The notes under the pieces are model-generated. The model was not told where the DNA came from and did not search any database. It was given only the letters and a program-made list of their open reading frames with translations. From the NCBI GenBank assembly GCA_023429785.1, contig JAEZDD010000003.1:186001-250000 (forward strand): 64,000 nucleotides of DNA, read 5' to 3'. How positions within the stretch are numbered: the stretch's first letter is position 1; every line of letters starts with the position of its first letter. The stretch is from Bacillota bacterium. Its GTDB lineage: Bacteria > Bacillota > Clostridia > Oscillospirales > Ruminococcaceae. Position numbers and translations under genes: made by a program. Below, in pieces: positions 15,498-24,093 of this stretch.

Positions 15498-15863
15498 CTA
15501 TTTTTGAATCATTTCGCAAAAAATATCCGGATTTTTTATAAAGCTTTCCAGCTCGCTCGGCTTGCACATATTAACCGGTTCATATTCCTCACAGAGCTTC
15601 TCGCATATTTTATATGTTTCATCTGGGCAATCCAGAGTAACAAGAAGTATATTGTAGCTGATATAGTTATCCCAGTTTTTGCTCCACAAAATACTTCTGA
15701 CAGTAAATTCGATATCGTCCATTTTCCCGCTAACCGGTATAAGCGTCACAATGCAGGACATTCTCACTCTTTTTGTCAGAAAAGCTGTTGTTATAAGCTT
15801 GATTAAACAAACAATAAGCAAAACAGACCCTATTATTATAATTGAATAAATTAATGGCTCCAT
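15498..15863 (-). CDS. Unknown protein with one N-terminal membrane helix
   Basis: I do not recognise this 121-residue protein. It has one membrane helix at about 5-27, then a soluble domain of roughly 90 residues with VRMSCIVTLIPVSGKMDDIEFTVR and NILLVTLDCPDETYKICEKLCEEYEP. The soluble part alternates beta and alpha elements. A very strong GAGGAGGAG ribosome site precedes the ATG. It is the first gene of the run to recD2 and comFC, suggesting joint expression. Function unknown. Confidence 0.7.
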   Translation of the reverse strand: MEPLIYSIIIIGSVLLIVCLIKLITTAFLTKRVRMSCIVTLIPVSGKMDDIEFTVRSILWSKNWDNYISYNILLVTLDCPDETYKICEKLCEEYEPVNMCKPSELESFIKNPDIFCEMIQK

Positions 15864-15995
15864 ACTTACTCCTCCTCATCATAAATTTTCCTATAATACA
15901 ATTTATGATACAAAAACAAAAAGGTGAAGAATTTCGCCATTATTTTTTTCTTATTTTAATTTTACACTTTTTTTGCGGGAATTTCAATAAAAAAT

Positions 15996-16021
15996 AAAAG
16001 GTACTCTTTCGAGCACCTTTT
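15996..16021 (-). terminator. Terminator after pnp
   Basis: Stem AAAAGGTGCTC/GAGTACCTTTT (one G-U) with a four-base loop and a T-rich tail on the minus strand. Confidence 0.8.
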
Positions 16022-16027
16022 AATATT

Positions 16028-18139
16028 TTAGTTATTTTTTTTAGCCTCAAGGTCAGCAATCGCATCTTTCCTTGAAAGATTGATTCTTCCCTGCTTGTCG
16101 ATTTCAATAACCTTAACGATTATCTCATCGCCGACTGAAACAACGTCGCTAACCTTTTCAACTCTGGCATTGTCTAGCTTTGAAATGTGAACGAGTCCGT
16201 CCTTGCCCGGAGCAATTTCAACAAATGCACCGAAGTCCATCAGTCTGACAACCTTGCCCTTATAAATTGCACCAACCTCAGGGTCGTTCCCGATTGTATT
16301 GACTATCTGAAGCGCCTTATTAACCTTTTCTAAATCAACGCCGGAGATAAATACGTTTCCGTCATCTGTAATATCAATCTTACATTCATTTTCAGCAGAA
16401 ATCTTTTGAATTACCTTTCCGCCCTGACCGATAACCTCACGAATCTTATCAACTGCAATTTTAGTCTGAAGCATTTTTGGAGCATAGGTTCCGACAGTTT
16501 CACGAGGCTTTGGAATCGCCTTCAGCATAATGTCATCAAGAATATATAGGCGGGCTTTTCTTGTTGTTTCGAAAGCCTCCTTGATAATATCCATAGTCAG
16601 ACCGTCAACCTTGATATCAACCTGAATAGCAGTGATTCCGTTGTGTGTTCCGCCAACCTTAAAGTCCATATCGCCATAGAAATCCTCAAGACCTTGAATA
16701 TCAATCATTGTCATCCATCTGTCGCCCTCTGTGATTAGTCCACATGAGATACCGGCAACAGGCGCCTTTATTGGAACACCGGCGTCCATTAGAGCAAGGG
16801 TTGAGCCACAGATTGAGCCTTGTGAGGTTGAACCATTTGAAGATAGAACCTCTGACACGAGTCTGTAAGCGTATGGGAATTCCTCAACTGAAGGGATAAC
16901 CGGCTCTAATGCTCTTTCAGCAAGTGCACCATGCCCGATTTCACGACGTCCAGGGCCTCTTGAAGGCTTCGTTTCACCAACAGAATAGGATGGGAAGTTA
17001 TAGTGGTGCATATATCTCTTTGTATCTTCTTCGTCAAGTCCGTCAATACGCTGTGCATCACTCACAGGGCCGAGAGTTGCAATTGTGAGAACCTGAGTTT
17101 GTCCTCTTGTGAACATACCTGAGCCGTGAACTCTTGGAAGCAAGCCAACTTCAGCAGCGAGAGGTCTGATTTGGTCAAGCTTTCTTCCGTCAACACGCTT
17201 GCCCTCATCTAGAAGCCATCTGCGAACAATCTTCTTTTGAATTTTATATATACATTCGTCAATCATATACGCTTTGTCAGCGTATACTTCATCAAATTTA
17301 GCGTGAATAGCATCCTTAATCGGCTGAAGTCTGGCTTCACGAACATTTTTATCATCTGTGTCCAAAGCAATTTTAACATCAGCAGCACAGAAATTATAAA
17401 TTTCAGTGAACATTTCCTCAGGGATATCCTGTGACTCAAAGCTGAACTTTGGCTTCCCTATTTCATCCTTAATTTTGTTAATGAATGCTACAATCTTCTT
17501 GATTTCGTCATGGCCTTTTTCAATTGCTTTAAGCATAACATCGTCCGGAACCTGATTAGCACCGGCTTCAATCATTACGATTTTTTCCATTGATGCAGCA
17601 ACAATAAGGTTCAAATCATTCTTCCCTCTTTGTTCAAGAGTTGGATTTAAAACAATTTCCCCATCAACAAGGCCGACACTTATTCCGCCGATTGGACCGT
17701 TCCATGGTATATCTGATATTGAAATAGCAATTGATGTTGCAATCATTCCGGCGATTTCCGGTGAATTATCCGGGTCAACAGCCATGACTGTCATGACAAC
17801 AGATACATCATTTCTCATATCCTTTGGGAAAAGTGGTCTGATAGGACGGTCAACAACTCGAGAGGTCAGGATAGCCTTTTCTGTTGGCTTGCCTTCTCTT
17901 TTCATGAATGACCCCGGAATTTTTCCAACAGAATATAGTCTTTCTTCATAGTCAACTGATAGTGGGAAGAAATCTATCCCTTCTCTTGGCTTTGCACTTG
18001 CTGTAACGTTTGCCATTACTACTGTTTCGCCATAACGAACCCAGCATGAGCCGTTTGAAAGCTCACACATTTTCCCTGTTTCTACTGTTAATTCTCTTCC
18101 TGCGAAAGTTGTTGTAAACGTTTTAAAATTTTCGAACAT
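16028..18139 (-). CDS. pnp: Polyribonucleotide nucleotidyltransferase
   Basis: PNPase degrades RNA from the 3' end by phosphorolysis as a trimeric ring. The 703 residues hold two RNase PH domains, the second with GRREIGHGALAERAL and SNGSTSQGSICGSTLALMDAGVP. They are separated by a helical domain. A KH domain (about 555-615) and a C-terminal S1 domain (GAIYKGKVVRLMDFGAFVEI, then DGLVHISKL) complete the chain. Length is normal. A CAGGAGGCAG site precedes the ATG. It follows rpsO, the classic arrangement, with a terminator-like hairpin and a long leader hairpin between them. Confidence 0.97.
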   Translation of the reverse strand: MFENFKTFTTTFAGRELTVETGKMCELSNGSCWVRYGETVVMANVTASAKPREGIDFFPLSVDYEERLYSVGKIPGSFMKREGKPTEKAILTSRVVDRPIRPLFPKDMRNDVSVVMTVMAVDPDNSPEIAGMIATSIAISISDIPWNGPIGGISVGLVDGEIVLNPTLEQRGKNDLNLIVAASMEKIVMIEAGANQVPDDVMLKAIEKGHDEIKKIVAFINKIKDEIGKPKFSFESQDIPEEMFTEIYNFCAADVKIALDTDDKNVREARLQPIKDAIHAKFDEVYADKAYMIDECIYKIQKKIVRRWLLDEGKRVDGRKLDQIRPLAAEVGLLPRVHGSGMFTRGQTQVLTIATLGPVSDAQRIDGLDEEDTKRYMHHYNFPSYSVGETKPSRGPGRREIGHGALAERALEPVIPSVEEFPYAYRLVSEVLSSNGSTSQGSICGSTLALMDAGVPIKAPVAGISCGLITEGDRWMTMIDIQGLEDFYGDMDFKVGGTHNGITAIQVDIKVDGLTMDIIKEAFETTRKARLYILDDIMLKAIPKPRETVGTYAPKMLQTKIAVDKIREVIGQGGKVIQKISAENECKIDITDDGNVFISGVDLEKVNKALQIVNTIGNDPEVGAIYKGKVVRLMDFGAFVEIAPGKDGLVHISKLDNARVEKVSDVVSVGDEIIVKVIEIDKQGRINLSRKDAIADLEAKKNN

Positions 18140-18162
18140 ATAACTGCCTCCTGTTTTTTATT

Positions 18163-18236
18163 TGGTAGCAGTTTTAGCAATAAATCCTAGAACCGATAAG
18201 GTTGTACGATTTAATGCTAAAAAAAATCAGCTACCA
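18163..18236 (-). promoter_or_regulatory. Long hairpin in the pnp 5' leader
   Basis: Two nested inverted repeats: TGGTAGC/GCTACCA at the base and AGCATTAAATC/GATTTATTGCT (one mismatch) inside. They lie just before the pnp ribosome site. A leader hairpin cut by RNase III governs PNPase autoregulation in enterobacteria; whether this one acts likewise is inference. Confidence 0.5.
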
Positions 18237-18263
18237 TTTTTAATGGTTACAAAATAATATGCC

Positions 18264-18302
18264 AAAAGGCAGAAAGGATTTTTAACCCTGACTGCCCTTT
18301 TT
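18264..18302 (-). terminator. Terminator-like hairpin between rpsO and pnp
   Basis: AAAAGGGCAG pairs with CTGCCTTTT, enclosing a second short pairing, with a T-rich 3' flank on the minus strand. It probably lowers read-through from rpsO into pnp. Confidence 0.6.
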
Positions 18303-18311
18303 AACACATAA

Positions 18312-18578
18312 TTACTTACGGATACCTAGCTTTTCAATGATTGAACGATATCTGTTGATATCCTTCTTCATTAGATAGTTTAAAAGATTACGTCTGTGAC
18401 CAACCATTTTCAGAAGTCCTCTTCTTGAGTGATGGTCCTTTGAATGAGTCTTTAGGTGACCTGTCAAATCGTTAATTCTCTTTGTTAGAATTGCAATCTG
18501 AACTTCAGGAGAACCTGTGTCGCCCTCGTGGGTTGCGTTAGCTTCGATAACCGCTGTTTTTTCTTCTTTTAATAGCAT
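18312..18578 (-). CDS. rpsO: 30S ribosomal protein S15
   Basis: Primary-binding small-subunit protein that contacts 16S rRNA helices 20-22. The 88 residues match the family throughout: DTGSPEVQIAILTKRINDLTGHLK, then KDHHSRRGLLKMVGHRRNLLNYLM, ending in IEKLGIRK. Its ATG has a GAGGTGGAG site. It has a consensus promoter and a leader of about 100 bases, and it is followed by pnp. Confidence 0.98.
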   Translation of the reverse strand: MLLKEEKTAVIEANATHEGDTGSPEVQIAILTKRINDLTGHLKTHSKDHHSRRGLLKMVGHRRNLLNYLMKKDINRYRSIIEKLGIRK

Positions 18579-18678
18579 GAATACTCCACCTCTTTAAAAT
18601 ATTTGCCGTCGTCATAGCAGATGGTAGGTTGACTTCCCTTTTAAAAGGCTGAATCCATAAGCCAAGGCGTGGCATAAC
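18579..18678 (-). promoter_or_regulatory. rpsO 5' leader, possible S15 autoregulatory RNA
   Basis: About 100 transcribed bases precede the start. They hold short pairings such as GGCTTATGGATTCAGCC and AGCCTTTTAAAAGG. S15 represses its own translation through leader structures in several bacterial groups. I cannot match this to a defined class by eye. Confidence 0.35.
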
Positions 18679-18684
18679 TTTTGT

Positions 18685-18713
18685 ATTATATCATATAAAA
18701 CCACGATTGTAAA
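18685..18713 (-). promoter_or_regulatory. Sigma-A promoter of rpsO-pnp
   Basis: TTTACA (18713-18708), 17-base spacer, TATAAT (18690-18685), predicted start near 18678. Confidence 0.82.
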
Positions 18714-18739
18714 GTGTTTTTATTATAATATTTACTTGA

Positions 18740-19597
18740 TTACTTATTTGCTTTAAGCTTTGACGCTGTCAGAGTGTTTTCCAATAGCATTGCTCTGGTC
18801 ATAAGCCCAACTCCACCCGGAACAGGAGTTATGTATCCCGCCACCTCGCCGACACTGTCATAGTCAACGTCGCCACATAGCTTCCCGTCATCTAGCCTGT
18901 TCATTCCGACATCAATAACAACTGCTCCCTCTTTAACCATATCGGCTGTAATAAGCTTCGCCACACCAACCGCGGCAACAAGAATGTCCGCTTTCTTGCA
19001 GGTTTCTTTTAAGTCCTTTGTTTTTGAGTGGCAGATTGTAACCGTCCCGCTTTCATGTAAAAGAAGCATTGACATCGGCTTCCCGACGATATTACTTCTT
19101 CCCACAACGACACACTCCTTCCCCGAAATCGAAACACCCGTGCTCTTTATCATTTCCATAACACCGGCAGGAGTGCAGGGCAGAAAGCGATAATCCCCAA
19201 TCATTATCTTGCCCACATTAATAGGATGAAATGCGTCAACATCCTTATCCGGATTGATTGCATTGAGGACGGCCTTTTCGTCAAGGTGCTTCGGGAGCGG
19301 AAGCTGACAAAGTATCCCGTCGACCTTTTCATCATTGTTGAGCTTTTCAACAAGCTCCATCAGCTCAGCTTGGGTTGTGCTTTCCGGCAGAGCAAACTCA
19401 TAGGATGCAATCCCAACCTCCTCGCAGTCCTTTTTCTTCCCGTTGACATACACTCTTGAGGCTGGATTTTCGCCGACGATAATTACTGCCAGTCCAACAC
19501 TTATATTTTTTTCTTTCAGGAGCGAAACCTCAGCCCTTACTCTTTCCTTAACCTGTGCTGAAACTTCCTTCCCGCTTATTAATTTAGCTGTTGACAT
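18740..19597 (-). CDS. folD: Methylenetetrahydrofolate dehydrogenase/cyclohydrolase
   Basis: Bifunctional enzyme that oxidises methylene-THF and hydrolyses methenyl-THF to 10-formyl-THF. It shows the catalytic-lysine segment SRVYVNGKKKDCEEVGI, then DGILCQLPLPKHLDE and the FDLNP-type stretch NPDKDVDAFHPINVGK. The NADP site is CVVVGRSNIVGKPMSMLL, and PGGVGLMTRAML lies near the end. I choose the eighth in-frame codon (ATG 19597), giving 286 residues with GGGGATA upstream, rather than ATG 19618, which has no ribosome site. The start overlaps the lgt stop by 14 bases, so it is co-translated with lgt. Confidence 0.95.
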   Translation of the reverse strand: MSTAKLISGKEVSAQVKERVRAEVSLLKEKNISVGLAVIIVGENPASRVYVNGKKKDCEEVGIASYEFALPESTTQAELMELVEKLNNDEKVDGILCQLPLPKHLDEKAVLNAINPDKDVDAFHPINVGKIMIGDYRFLPCTPAGVMEMIKSTGVSISGKECVVVGRSNIVGKPMSMLLLHESGTVTICHSKTKDLKETCKKADILVAAVGVAKLITADMVKEGAVVIDVGMNRLDDGKLCGDVDYDSVGEVAGYITPVPGGVGLMTRAMLLENTLTASKLKANK

Positions 19598-20774
19598 CGT
19601 CTGTATCCCCATCTCCATCTGTATCTATATCATCTGAAAAAGCTTCAGCAGCAGCATCGGCATCATTATGTTCAGCATCCTCAGAAAGCTGTTTCATATC
19701 AACCTCGTCATCATCTAGAACTTCTTTTTTCTTCTCGGCAGGCTCGTCAAAGGCATTATCAATTTCCTTAGCCATATCAACCTTTGCCTTTGATTTTGAC
19801 TTTTTAAGAGAATTATCATATTCTTCAATCTGCTTAATTGAATCCTCAGTTTCATAGAAGAATTTATAGCCACCGTTTCGCTTAATCCTGAGTCTAATTG
19901 TGAGGATAATTATCAGCGATGCGGCAACACAGCAGGCAGCGAGAACCTGTGACACTCTGATTCCTGTTCCTGAGACATAGAGACTGTCTGTTCTCAGACC
20001 TTCGATGAGCATTCTTCCAAAGCCATACCAGCCAAGATACATGAAGAATATTTCACCGTCGAATTTCCTGTGCTTCATATAAATACTTAATAAAACAAAG
20101 CCTAAAATGCACCATAGTGACTCGTATAAAAATGTAGGATGAGCGAGCAATGCCGACTGCTCAAGTCCTGGGAACTGTCTCCCCAAATCTGCCATAATAT
20201 TAGCACTTGTCATTCCCCATGGGAGATTTGTAGGGGCGCCATACGCCTCCATATTCATAAAGTTGCCCCATCTTCCTATCGCCTGACCTATTAAAAAGCC
20301 CATTGCCGCAATATCAAATAAAGGAAGCAGCTTGATTTTTCTCCATCTGGCTATCACGCCGGCTGTCAGCAAGGCACCGATTAGCCCGCCGTAAATCGCA
20401 AGCCCACCGTCACGGATACTGAATATTGCCGCCCAGTCAATCTTCCCGTCGATTACATAAGTTGACCAGCTGAATACCACATAATATATTCTGGCGAAAA
20501 TAACAGCGCCGACAACGCCGCCGATTATTGCGTCTGTTGCTCTGTCCGGGTTAATCCCAAATTTTCTGAACTTTCTAAAGCCATAGATTACCGCAAGCAA
20601 TAACCCCAACGCAATTAAAAATCCATACCAGTAAATTGCGAAATCTGTCCCCGGGATTTTGAACATAATTTTGTCAAGTGTTATCCCGTTAGTGAAAATG
20701 TTGTCATGCCCTAAGTTCGGGAAAAATACTTTATGTGGGTTTTGCTGAATAGTGTTCATAATAGCATCTGTCAT
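19584..20774 (-). CDS. lgt: Prolipoprotein diacylglyceryl transferase with an acidic C-terminal tail
   Basis: Transfers diacylglycerol from phosphatidylglycerol to the lipobox cysteine of prolipoproteins in the membrane. Conserved parts are IYWYGFLIALGLLLAV near residue 45, the Lgt signature GRWGNFMNMEAYG, and FLYESLWCILGFVLL. YGFGRMLIEGLRTDSLY follows before the last helix. The enzyme proper ends near residue 300. A further tail of roughly 90 residues is charged and then strongly acidic (DDDEVDMKQLSEDAEHNDAD), ending in DIDTDGDGDTDDVNS. Usual Lgt proteins are about 260-300 residues, so the tail is unusual. It overlaps folD. Confidence 0.95.
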   Translation of the reverse strand: MTDAIMNTIQQNPHKVFFPNLGHDNIFTNGITLDKIMFKIPGTDFAIYWYGFLIALGLLLAVIYGFRKFRKFGINPDRATDAIIGGVVGAVIFARIYYVVFSWSTYVIDGKIDWAAIFSIRDGGLAIYGGLIGALLTAGVIARWRKIKLLPLFDIAAMGFLIGQAIGRWGNFMNMEAYGAPTNLPWGMTSANIMADLGRQFPGLEQSALLAHPTFLYESLWCILGFVLLSIYMKHRKFDGEIFFMYLGWYGFGRMLIEGLRTDSLYVSGTGIRVSQVLAACCVAASLIIILTIRLRIKRNGGYKFFYETEDSIKQIEEYDNSLKKSKSKAKVDMAKEIDNAFDEPAEKKKEVLDDDEVDMKQLSEDAEHNDADAAAEAFSDDIDTDGDGDTDDVNS

Positions 20775-20788
20775 CTTAAACTCTCCTC

Positions 20789-22069
20789 TTAATTAGCTTC
20801 AATTATTGAAATAGAAGCCTTTTTTGTGTCAAATAAATCATGCAACTTGCTGGAAACTTCCTCAAAAGAAATACTCGCCAGAACCTCGACAGTTTCAAAA
20901 GCGTCCACTCCGATAAAATGTGAATTAATCATCATTGACGCACAAGCCTCAACATTATTGAAGCTTCTGATTAGCTGCCCGTACTTGGATTTTTTAACGA
21001 TTTCAAATGTCTCCCTATCCAGTCCTTCATTTTTAACTCTTTCAATTTCGGCAATAACTCTGGCTAAAACCTCTCTTGGATTTTTCGACTCTCCGCCTAA
21101 AATGTTTGCAAAATACCCATCACCGCTAAATACCTCTGATGAAAAGCTGGAGTTAATCAAGCCCTCGTCAAAAAGCTGTTTATACAAAGGCGATGTGCTC
21201 CCTGAGATTAGTGATAGAAGAATGCTCGCTTCCATTTCTGCCCTTATGGCATCCTTTTCTCTGACCGGCTTCGCTTTAAATCCAATATTAAAAAGTGGTG
21301 TCCCCACCGGAAGCTTTTGAACAACCTCGGGCAAATGTATCTCTTCTGGCTCGTCCTCAAATTCAGTTTCAAGCTGAATATCCTCGCTGTGCTTCAAAAG
21401 CCTGTCAGCGATTTCTAATACCTCATCGACATCACAGTTCCCAGCTATAGACAATACCATATTGTTTAGATTATAAAAAGTATGATAGCATCTATAAAGT
21501 AAATCCGCATCAATTTTCGCAATGCTTTCAACCGTCCCCGCAATATCGATTTTAACAGGATGATTGAAAAACATGCCGTTTAGTAGATTGAAAAATACTC
21601 GCCAGTCAGGGTTATCGTCGCACATCTTAATCTCCTGCCCGATGATACCTTGCTCCTTATTGACTGTTGCATCGGTGAAATACGGCTTTTGAACAAAGGA
21701 TAGCAGAATTTCAAGAGATTCTTTATAATTATCGCTGCAGCTGAACAGGTAGCAGGTTTTATCAAAGGAGGTATAGGCATTTGCATTCGCACCCGTTTTT
21801 GCATAAAGCTCAAAAACGTCACAATCCTCATTTTCAAAAAGCTTATGCTCCAGAAAATGAGCAATCCCTTCAGGAACATTGACAAAATCTTCTTCTCTGT
21901 TAGTTTTAAAGCGAGTATTAATCGAGCCGTATTTTGTCCCGAAAAGTGCTTCGGTTGTCGAAAAATTCTCCATTGGCCACACAAGGATATCCAGCCCTGA
22001 CGGATGCTTAATCTTATAGTATCTTTCGCCTGTTCTGGCATTTTGAATTATTTGCTTTTTTGTTTCCAT
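20789..22069 (-). CDS. M16-family zinc peptidase (YmfH-like)
   Basis: Insulinase/processing-peptidase family protein. The 426 residues keep the inverted zinc motif HFLEH within VPEGIAHFLEHKLFEN, with the downstream acidic helix NKEQGIIGQEIKMCDDNP. The C-terminal M16 domain carries GSTSPLYKQLFDEGLI. Its ATG overlaps the stop of the preceding M16 gene by one base (TAATG). Such pairs, one active and one lacking the zinc motif, form heterodimers in other bacteria. This is the active-looking partner. The natural substrate is unknown. Confidence 0.88.
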   Translation of the reverse strand: METKKQIIQNARTGERYYKIKHPSGLDILVWPMENFSTTEALFGTKYGSINTRFKTNREEDFVNVPEGIAHFLEHKLFENEDCDVFELYAKTGANANAYTSFDKTCYLFSCSDNYKESLEILLSFVQKPYFTDATVNKEQGIIGQEIKMCDDNPDWRVFFNLLNGMFFNHPVKIDIAGTVESIAKIDADLLYRCYHTFYNLNNMVLSIAGNCDVDEVLEIADRLLKHSEDIQLETEFEDEPEEIHLPEVVQKLPVGTPLFNIGFKAKPVREKDAIRAEMEASILLSLISGSTSPLYKQLFDEGLINSSFSSEVFSGDGYFANILGGESKNPREVLARVIAEIERVKNEGLDRETFEIVKKSKYGQLIRSFNNVEACASMMINSHFIGVDAFETVEVLASISFEEVSSKLHDLFDTKKASISIIEAN

Positions 22070-23346
22070 TACTCCTGAGCCTCCTTATCCAAACCCTGCA
22101 TAACATAAATTGTATCAAGCTTTAAAGCGCCCGCTGATTTTATAATATCTTCTCTTGTGATTTTGTTCAGCTCGACAATCGCCTGTTCAGGTGTATAATA
22201 GGTTTCTCTAATTGTCTGAATGAAATACCAGCTAGAGAGGTCACTCGCCGTATCGTAATTTGATTTATAATCGCCCGAAATGCTTAGTATCGCATTTTTC
22301 ATCTCATCGTCTGTGAAATCTCCCTTGGCGAGCGACTTGACCTGATTGATTATTTCTTCCTTAGCCTTAGGGATGTTATTTTTCTCGACACCACTGTCGA
22401 TAATGAGAACGCCCTTCCCCTCAACATACCCCGCCGCACAATAATAGCATAGACTAAACTTTTCACGGACATTGACAAAAAGCTTTGAAAAAGCTGTTCC
22501 GCCAAGCATTGTTGACATTAATCTGTTAGCGTATAGATTATCATTATGCGATTTAAAAGCCATGACCATTTTGCACTGATTGACGTCAAGACTTTCACTA
22601 ACCTCTGCTATTTCATTTTTAATAGTGCTGTAATTTTGGAAGGAATTTTTCACACTATTTCTGCTTATCGATAAAAATGCTTTAGTCAGCTTCTCTCTTG
22701 CAATATCTAGATTCCCGCCGCCCACATAGGAAATTTCAATCTGAGAGGTGCTTAAAAGCCTCTTGTATGCTTCATAGGTTTTTTGTGGATTAATGCTTTC
22801 CGCTCCGCTTTTTGTCCCGTATGAAGTGATTGACGACGGCTCATTCTTGTATATAGTAGCGTTCGAACGAATAATTGCATAGGTTCTTTTATCGTTAATT
22901 TCGGCTTCGATTCCGTCGATTAGCTCTTGCTTCCTCAGATTAAAATCCTTCGCCGCAAAGCCATTGTCTTCAATAATTGGCTTGAAAATACAATCAAGAA
23001 GTATATCCGTTAACTCTGATGTCAGCTTCTCGCCATTCAGTGCATATTCATCACATATACAGCTGGCTGAAATGCCGACCACCTGATTGTCAGCTAATTT
23101 ATGATTTAAGGTTGACAAACCCGCACCGTATAAACCTGAAAGCTTTTTTGTAAGCTCAGTTCTCGTCCTGAAGGTGCTGTTTGAAGTGATTAATAGATTA
23201 GGAATAATAGCATATTCTGACACAGTCGAAGCATCCAGTTTCGAGATAAGCCTGATATAAATACTATTCGATTTAAACTTGGGGTCAATGATTGTTGTGA
23301 GATTAATGCCTTCTGAGATTTTTTCCCGATTGATTTCCATTGTCAT
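22069..23346 (-). CDS. M16-family peptidase-like protein lacking the zinc motif (YmfF-like)
   Basis: The 425-residue partner of the active M16 peptidase. It shows the M16 fold (NLLITSNSTFRTRTELTKKLSGLYGAG in place of the metal region, and a C-terminal GGTAFSKLFVNVREKFSLCYY), but no HxxEH motif is present. It is therefore probably a non-catalytic subunit. GGAGTTG precedes the ATG, and an extended minus 10 element lies at 23391-23399. Order and overlap match the ymfF-ymfH arrangement of Bacillus. Confidence 0.85.
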   Translation of the reverse strand: MTMEINREKISEGINLTTIIDPKFKSNSIYIRLISKLDASTVSEYAIIPNLLITSNSTFRTRTELTKKLSGLYGAGLSTLNHKLADNQVVGISASCICDEYALNGEKLTSELTDILLDCIFKPIIEDNGFAAKDFNLRKQELIDGIEAEINDKRTYAIIRSNATIYKNEPSSITSYGTKSGAESINPQKTYEAYKRLLSTSQIEISYVGGGNLDIAREKLTKAFLSISRNSVKNSFQNYSTIKNEIAEVSESLDVNQCKMVMAFKSHNDNLYANRLMSTMLGGTAFSKLFVNVREKFSLCYYCAAGYVEGKGVLIIDSGVEKNNIPKAKEEIINQVKSLAKGDFTDDEMKNAILSISGDYKSNYDTASDLSSWYFIQTIRETYYTPEQAIVELNKITREDIIKSAGALKLDTIYVMQGLDKEAQE

Positions 23347-23390
23347 TAAAACAACTCCTTATATATCATAACACTTTATTATTATAGCAT

Positions 23391-23399
23391 AATAAATTT
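23391..23399 (-). promoter_or_regulatory. Extended minus 10 promoter of the M16 pair
   Basis: TGCTATAAT on the minus strand, 45 bases before the start; no clear minus 35. The same TGCTATAAT occurs before pcrA and the pyridoxal kinase gene. Confidence 0.6.
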
Positions 23400-23463
23400 C
23401 AAAATTCTAGTTCACATACAAATTTTACTTAAAATACAATTAAATATATTGTAACCAAAAAGC

Positions 23464-23491
23464 AAGCTGACAATTACAAAATCGTCAGCTT
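23464..23491 (-). terminator. Terminator at the end of the aro operon
   Basis: AAGCTGAC/GTCAGCTT stem with a 12-base loop, followed on the minus strand by GCTTTTTGG. It lies just after the DUF4364 stop. Confidence 0.75.
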
Positions 23492-23505
23492 ATCAGCAAA
23501 TATTT

Positions 23506-24087
23506 TTAAGTTATATCCGGTATATACTCTTCATTTTCAAGCGCATAATCAAGAACCTTCCCGTAAAAATCAATCGGGTTTTTAAGAATTTTTTCTTTTA
23601 TCAGCTTTGCCTGCTCCAAGTCGGGCGCAAAAAGCTGCAAATTCATCAGAATTATATCATTATCCTTACAGCTGCACTCAATTGCATAGCCTTTTTTAAC
23701 CTCGAAAATTTCGCAAATGACGTCCTGTTCAAGCTTTAGCTTCGCAAAAAGCTTCATCCCGGTTACCAAAATTTTATCTCTGAAGGATTTCGGGACAATA
23801 GTCTTAAAAGAATCTGCCCCTTCCTTCCCCATTTCAGACAAAATATAGTACTCCACGCCTTCAATGCTCTCAATTTTGATTGTTCCCGCTTCAAGCATTG
23901 CGGTTATCGCTTCTGTATAGTTAAAATAGTTCACAATGCCGCCAGAGGTTGCAATTTCAGTGAGCTGGTTCGGTGTAACAGGTCGGTTAATCTGATTCAA
24001 AAAAAAGCATATAAGAATTTTCACAGCATAAGAGTCTTTTAGCGAAAGCATCTGCGGGGTTATGAATTTTTCAAAGCTGTCCATCAA
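23506..24087 (-). CDS. DUF4364-family protein
   Basis: A 193-residue soluble protein of the clostridial DUF4364 family. The N-terminal 85 residues look like a winged-helix fold: SLKDSYAVKILICFFLNQINRPVTPNQL, then TEAITAMLEAGTIKIE and YILSEMGKEGAD. A mixed alpha/beta region follows. It begins seven bases after aroC and is the last gene of the aro operon before the terminator at 23464-23491. A regulatory role is suggested only by the winged-helix look. Confidence 0.8.
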   Translation of the reverse strand: MMDSFEKFITPQMLSLKDSYAVKILICFFLNQINRPVTPNQLTEIATSGGIVNYFNYTEAITAMLEAGTIKIESIEGVEYYILSEMGKEGADSFKTIVPKSFRDKILVTGMKLFAKLKLEQDVICEIFEVKKGYAIECSCKDNDIILMNLQLFAPDLEQAKLIKEKILKNPIDFYGKVLDYALENEEYIPDIT

Positions 24088-24093
24088 GACCTC

